64,000 bases of DNA from Argopecten irradians. Its lineage: Eukaryota; Mollusca; Bivalvia; Pectinida; Pectinidae. The position numbers and the translations under genes were made by a program. Positions 61,220 through 64,000 of this stretch are shown in pieces; the stretch's first letter is position 1; each line of letters starts with the position of its first letter. The stretch is taken from the NCBI RefSeq assembly GCF_041381155.1, contig NC_091147.1, forward strand, positions 13,331,030 through 13,395,029, read 5' to 3'. The notes beneath the pieces are model-generated. The model saw only the letters and a program-made list of their open reading frames with translations, did not search any database and was not told the origin of the DNA.

Positions 61220-63495
61220 GTAATTATTCTTATTTTTTTATATTGTATTATGATATACAAATGTAGTTGATATACAATGCCATGCGCATGTGCACTGTAC
61301 ATGTATGTATGCAGCAGTATATATCAAAGTTGTTGTATACATTTTTGGTTGATGGGTGGGTGGACATCCTTGATGCTCCAAGGGTTACTAACACTGGCGT
61401 TACATCCACCCCTGGACTATTATTATTACTATTTATTAAAAGTGAAGGCAACATATATAAGGCACAGGAAATTATAGTTGAATTTGGTTCTTTGATGTAC
61501 ATCAAAAGAACATTGTGATTTCCTGCATGGTTCTGAATTTGTGCGTCTCTATAATTGTCAAAGGAAGTCTCTGCAGGCCTGTGATTGGCAAGTTTTTTTT
61601 CCTGAACTACCATCAGTTTTACTGTTTTACTATGACATACATGTAGTCCGGGAGTGGATATACATGTTATGACAGTGATACAAAGCCTTGGAATATTAAG
61701 GGTGCCATGGGTCACTGTTTACAATTTGCGGGGATAGATGGGGCTGACAGGAGATCTTGATAAATACTTTGCTTTAAAATAATAATTTTTAACCTCATGG
61801 AAAACCCCAGAGATAGTTCTCTGGATCCATCACTGACCTTATACAAATAGTAGTTGGTACATGTACAATATTTTCTTTTATATGTTAGTGTATAACCCTG
61901 CATGGTCAATACTAAGCTATAGCCACAACACAATTACATGTATCTCTCGACTAGAGAGAACTTCTCTTTAGCTTGATTATTTGAGCATCAGGTTAGTAAT
62001 TCAGAGGTTCTGAGATCTATCCCTGGAGAAGGTCGTTATTAAATTTATAAGAAAAATCTGCACACTGTTTCATGATTCTGTAGACATTTTTAATCGCGAT
62101 TCTATCTATATGTCATTTTTCAGCTTGCCAATCCAGATACCCCAATACATAGATGGTGCTTGCCTGGGATCCCATCCAAGTTTGAGGTTTCCATTAAGAG
62201 AGATGATATGACAGGGAGCACCTTATCAGGAAACAAAGTTAGATATAATTAAAAATCAAACAAACAAGCAGTCAAAAAATTACAATAAAAGATAATAAAA
62301 ACTGAAAATATATTAAAAAAAAAAGGCTTTAATATTTCAGAGTTTCAATTTGCACATACATGTGATGAAAACTTATTTGTAACATATTGAATTTGACAAT
62401 GTGACTGGTGACTGTTTTATCGATAATTTTAATGATTTTTAGTTCATAAGTGAAGGACACAAAGTATACTTTAAGATGCTCCACCGCAGACATTAGTGGT
62501 ATTTTTTCACTATTAAAAACAGGAGCAGACGATTTAGTATTCTTCTTCAGTTACAAAAGTTACTAACTTTACACCATTACCACCATTGAAACGTTTGAGC
62601 TTCTAATTTTACTTCAAGTAAAAAATATGAAAAATAATTAATTGCATCCTGAAAAAATTCCGTGCCACTATATCCTATATGGAATGAAGTAATGATTGCC
62701 CAAAGGCAAAATAAATTATTTTATATTATTTTTTGTGTTAATTAGATTATTATATACACGATTAAACACCAATTATTGTACAAATGATGAATATCATTTA
62801 TGCTCTGTCGGCGGTGGAGCATCTTTAAAATTTGCATTATACCATATTTGACCCAATAAGCGCCCAGAGCGCTTTTAAAATTGAAGCAAATAAGGGGGCA
62901 CTTAATAGAAACAAATTTGGACTAGTCAAATTTCCAAAAGATATCAGTAAGGAATCAACACAGTTTTGATATTTTCAGTCCACATTTACTTCGAAGTAAA
63001 TAAAGTTGAAGCCTAAAAAAAGGGGGAGGGGGGGAGAGGGGCGCTTTTAGGTAGGATACGGTAATTATATAAATGACACAATGTTTGAAAAATTATCAGG
63101 ACTCATTATGGAGCAAAAAAACTTCAATTCAAGACATTATATTTTAAGTTATCTGATATCAAATTCCATCAGCATCTACATCATATGAACATGTAATATG
63201 ATTAGCAAATGCAACCATATCGTGTACTGTATTGCAACGGTAGTTGATCATGAATGTACCATGTAATTCATGATATATAAGGTTTGCTATAGAAATGTAA
63301 CGGAGAAAAGCATTGCTTGCTTGTCTTGTTTCCAAGGTGCGGAAGCTGGAATTTTTGATGGCAGATGCCGTAGCAAGAAAATGTGGCCATGTGATTACAT
63401 GTGGAGGAGTTCAGTCCAACCACTGTAGAGCAACGGTCGTGGCCGCACGACAACTACAGCTACAACCTCACCTACTACTGCGGACAGATGTACAG
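61145..63495 (+). CDS. PLP-dependent D-cysteine desulfhydrase / ACC deaminase family protein, first three exons (partial)
   Basis: Exons 61145-61219, 62124-62237 and 63337-63495 join in phase 0 with GT-AG introns, giving 116 residues: [84 protein letters not shown]...SGNKVRKLEF carries the Lys that forms the Schiff base with PLP in this family, and [10 protein letters not shown] is its hallmark. Members either break D-cysteine to pyruvate, H2S and ammonia or deaminate ACC; which one applies cannot be told from the N-terminus. The family is about 320-380 residues, so roughly two thirds lies beyond the window. It is divergent from the Nek gene. Confidence 0.9.
61365..61712. repeat. MITE family M5, complete copy
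   Basis: CATCCTTGATGCTCCAAGGG at the left and CCTTGGAATATTAAGGGTG at the right are inverted, extending through CACTGGCGTTACATCCACCC and GTGGATATACATGTTATGAC. It lies in intron 1 of the PLP-enzyme gene. Confidence 0.78.
62124..62237 (+). CDS. PLP-enzyme exon 2
   Basis: [20 protein letters not shown] then [18 protein letters not shown]; acceptor TTTTCAG and donor AACAAA/GTTAGA. The exon ends just after the Schiff-base Lys. Confidence 0.92.
62471..62829 (+). repeat. MITE family M1, complete reference copy
   Basis: TTAAGATGCTCCACCGCAGA at the left and CTGTCGGCGGTGGAGCATCT at the right. The interior includes AACAGGAGCAGACGATTTAG and CACCATTACCACCATTGAAA. It is non-autonomous. Confidence 0.9.
62841..63062. 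repeat. MITE family M4, complete copy
   Basis: TACCATATTTGACCCAATAA at the left and CGCTTTTAGGTAGGATACGG at the right form the inverted ends; the interior has AATAAGGGGGCACTTAAT and AAAGGGGGAGGGGGGGAG. Confidence 0.75.
63337..63495 (+). CDS. PLP-enzyme exon 3
   Basis: [52 protein letters not shown]. The acceptor is TTCCAAG and the donor ACAG/GTAATT. The junction is repeated downstream. Confidence 0.93.
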
Positions 63496-63720
63496 GTAAT
63501 TTAAACAATGTAGAACTATACAGTCAAGATTTGATGCAATTACAGCTACCCTGCACATACTACAGATAGATGTACAGGCAATTACATCACCATAGAGCTA
63601 CTGTTAGGGGTTTAATACAATTACACAAAAGCTTCACCTCCTACAGATAGATGTACAGGTAATTAAATCATTGTAGAGCTACTGTCAGGGTTTTGATGCA
63701 ATTACAGCTAAACTACAGTT
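63470..63720 (+). repeat. Three ~80-bp tandem copies of the exon 3 splice-donor region
   Basis: The segment ACTACTGCGGACAGATGTAC AGGTAATT recurs as CATACTACAGATAGATGTAC AGGCAATT and CCTCCTACAGATAGATGTAC AGGTAATT, each followed by a TAGAGCTACTGT...TTTGATGCAATTACAGCTA segment. The first contains the true donor, the second a GC and the third a GT. Confidence 0.82.
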
Positions 63721-64000
63721 CTTGAAATATGGATATATCATTTGAGAGTGGAAAATGTGGCAGTACTCTTTATAGCTATAGCTTCCAACAACATTTTCTA
63801 CGAAGTGTGACCATCTGGTCCAAACCCCAGCCATGAGGAAGCAAGTCTAGAACCCATGATCATTGATCAACTGCTTCAAACTATCAGAAAATCTTACCCA
63901 AAAGGAAAGACTTTTTTTGGTCATTTGGTCCCAGTTATTCCAAGAAGGAAAGCTATCTGCCTTCCTCCACTGGTCTTGACCCAGGGAGAGGAAGGAGCAT
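63721..64000 (+). other. Intron 3 of the PLP-enzyme gene
   Basis: No exon is recognised up to the window end. Confidence 0.4.

Overview
This is animal (invertebrate) nuclear DNA: AT-rich, intron-rich, and dominated by tandem arrays, MITEs and non-LTR retroposons. No tool was available, so the taxon is an inference. Short conserved exons scattered in repeat-rich introns, secreted PAN/sushi proteins, and the repeat types remembered from mollusc genomes point to a mollusc, most likely a bivalve. All exon joins below were made by hand from splice sites, reading-phase continuity and family motifs.

Four host genes are visible. (1) Plus strand, 855-2023: the last three coding exons of PCCB, the mitochondrial propionyl-CoA carboxylase beta chain. 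(2) Plus strand, 15025-39794: a secreted protein with a candidate signal-peptide exon, a PAN/apple exon, a small Cys-rich exon and seven complete sushi (CCP) exons plus one broken copy. Its 3' end is not established. Two exon-plus-intron units in the CCP cluster are near-identical tandem copies. (3) Minus strand, 60741-50330: a nine-exon NIMA-related (Nek) kinase, about 720 residues, which closes exactly in frame if one extra base in exon 5 is ignored. (4) Plus strand from 61145 to beyond the window: the first three exons of a PLP-dependent enzyme of the D-cysteine desulfhydrase / ACC deaminase family, divergent from the Nek gene with about 400 bp between the two start codons.

The rest is repeats. 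There is a 59-bp satellite (3655-7085), a relic Ty3/Gypsy-type integrase fused to an OTU protease domain (9100-10891), a 35-bp satellite beginning where that relic stops (10889-12708), a 64-bp G-tract (13958-14021), two LINE relics (19240-19910 and 30100-32965), and a 51-bp array that starts at the 3' end of the second LINE (32965-35132). Further right are a 26-bp array (44838-46655), 156-bp palindrome-bearing arrays (47790-49400 and 52795-53215), about 145-bp arrays (54828-56250 and 59140-60060), and a 27-bp array (56375-57168). At least eight small dispersed families were recognised by comparing copies within the window.

The most unusual observation is that the 27-bp array in the Nek gene is a tandem amplification of an exon-intron junction: each unit is 17 nt of coding sequence plus 10 nt of intron, so the real 5' splice site is followed by about 28 decoys. 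A smaller case occurs at the end of exon 3 of the PLP-enzyme gene. A second pattern is that one palindromic MITE family repeatedly ends 25-31 bp from splice sites.
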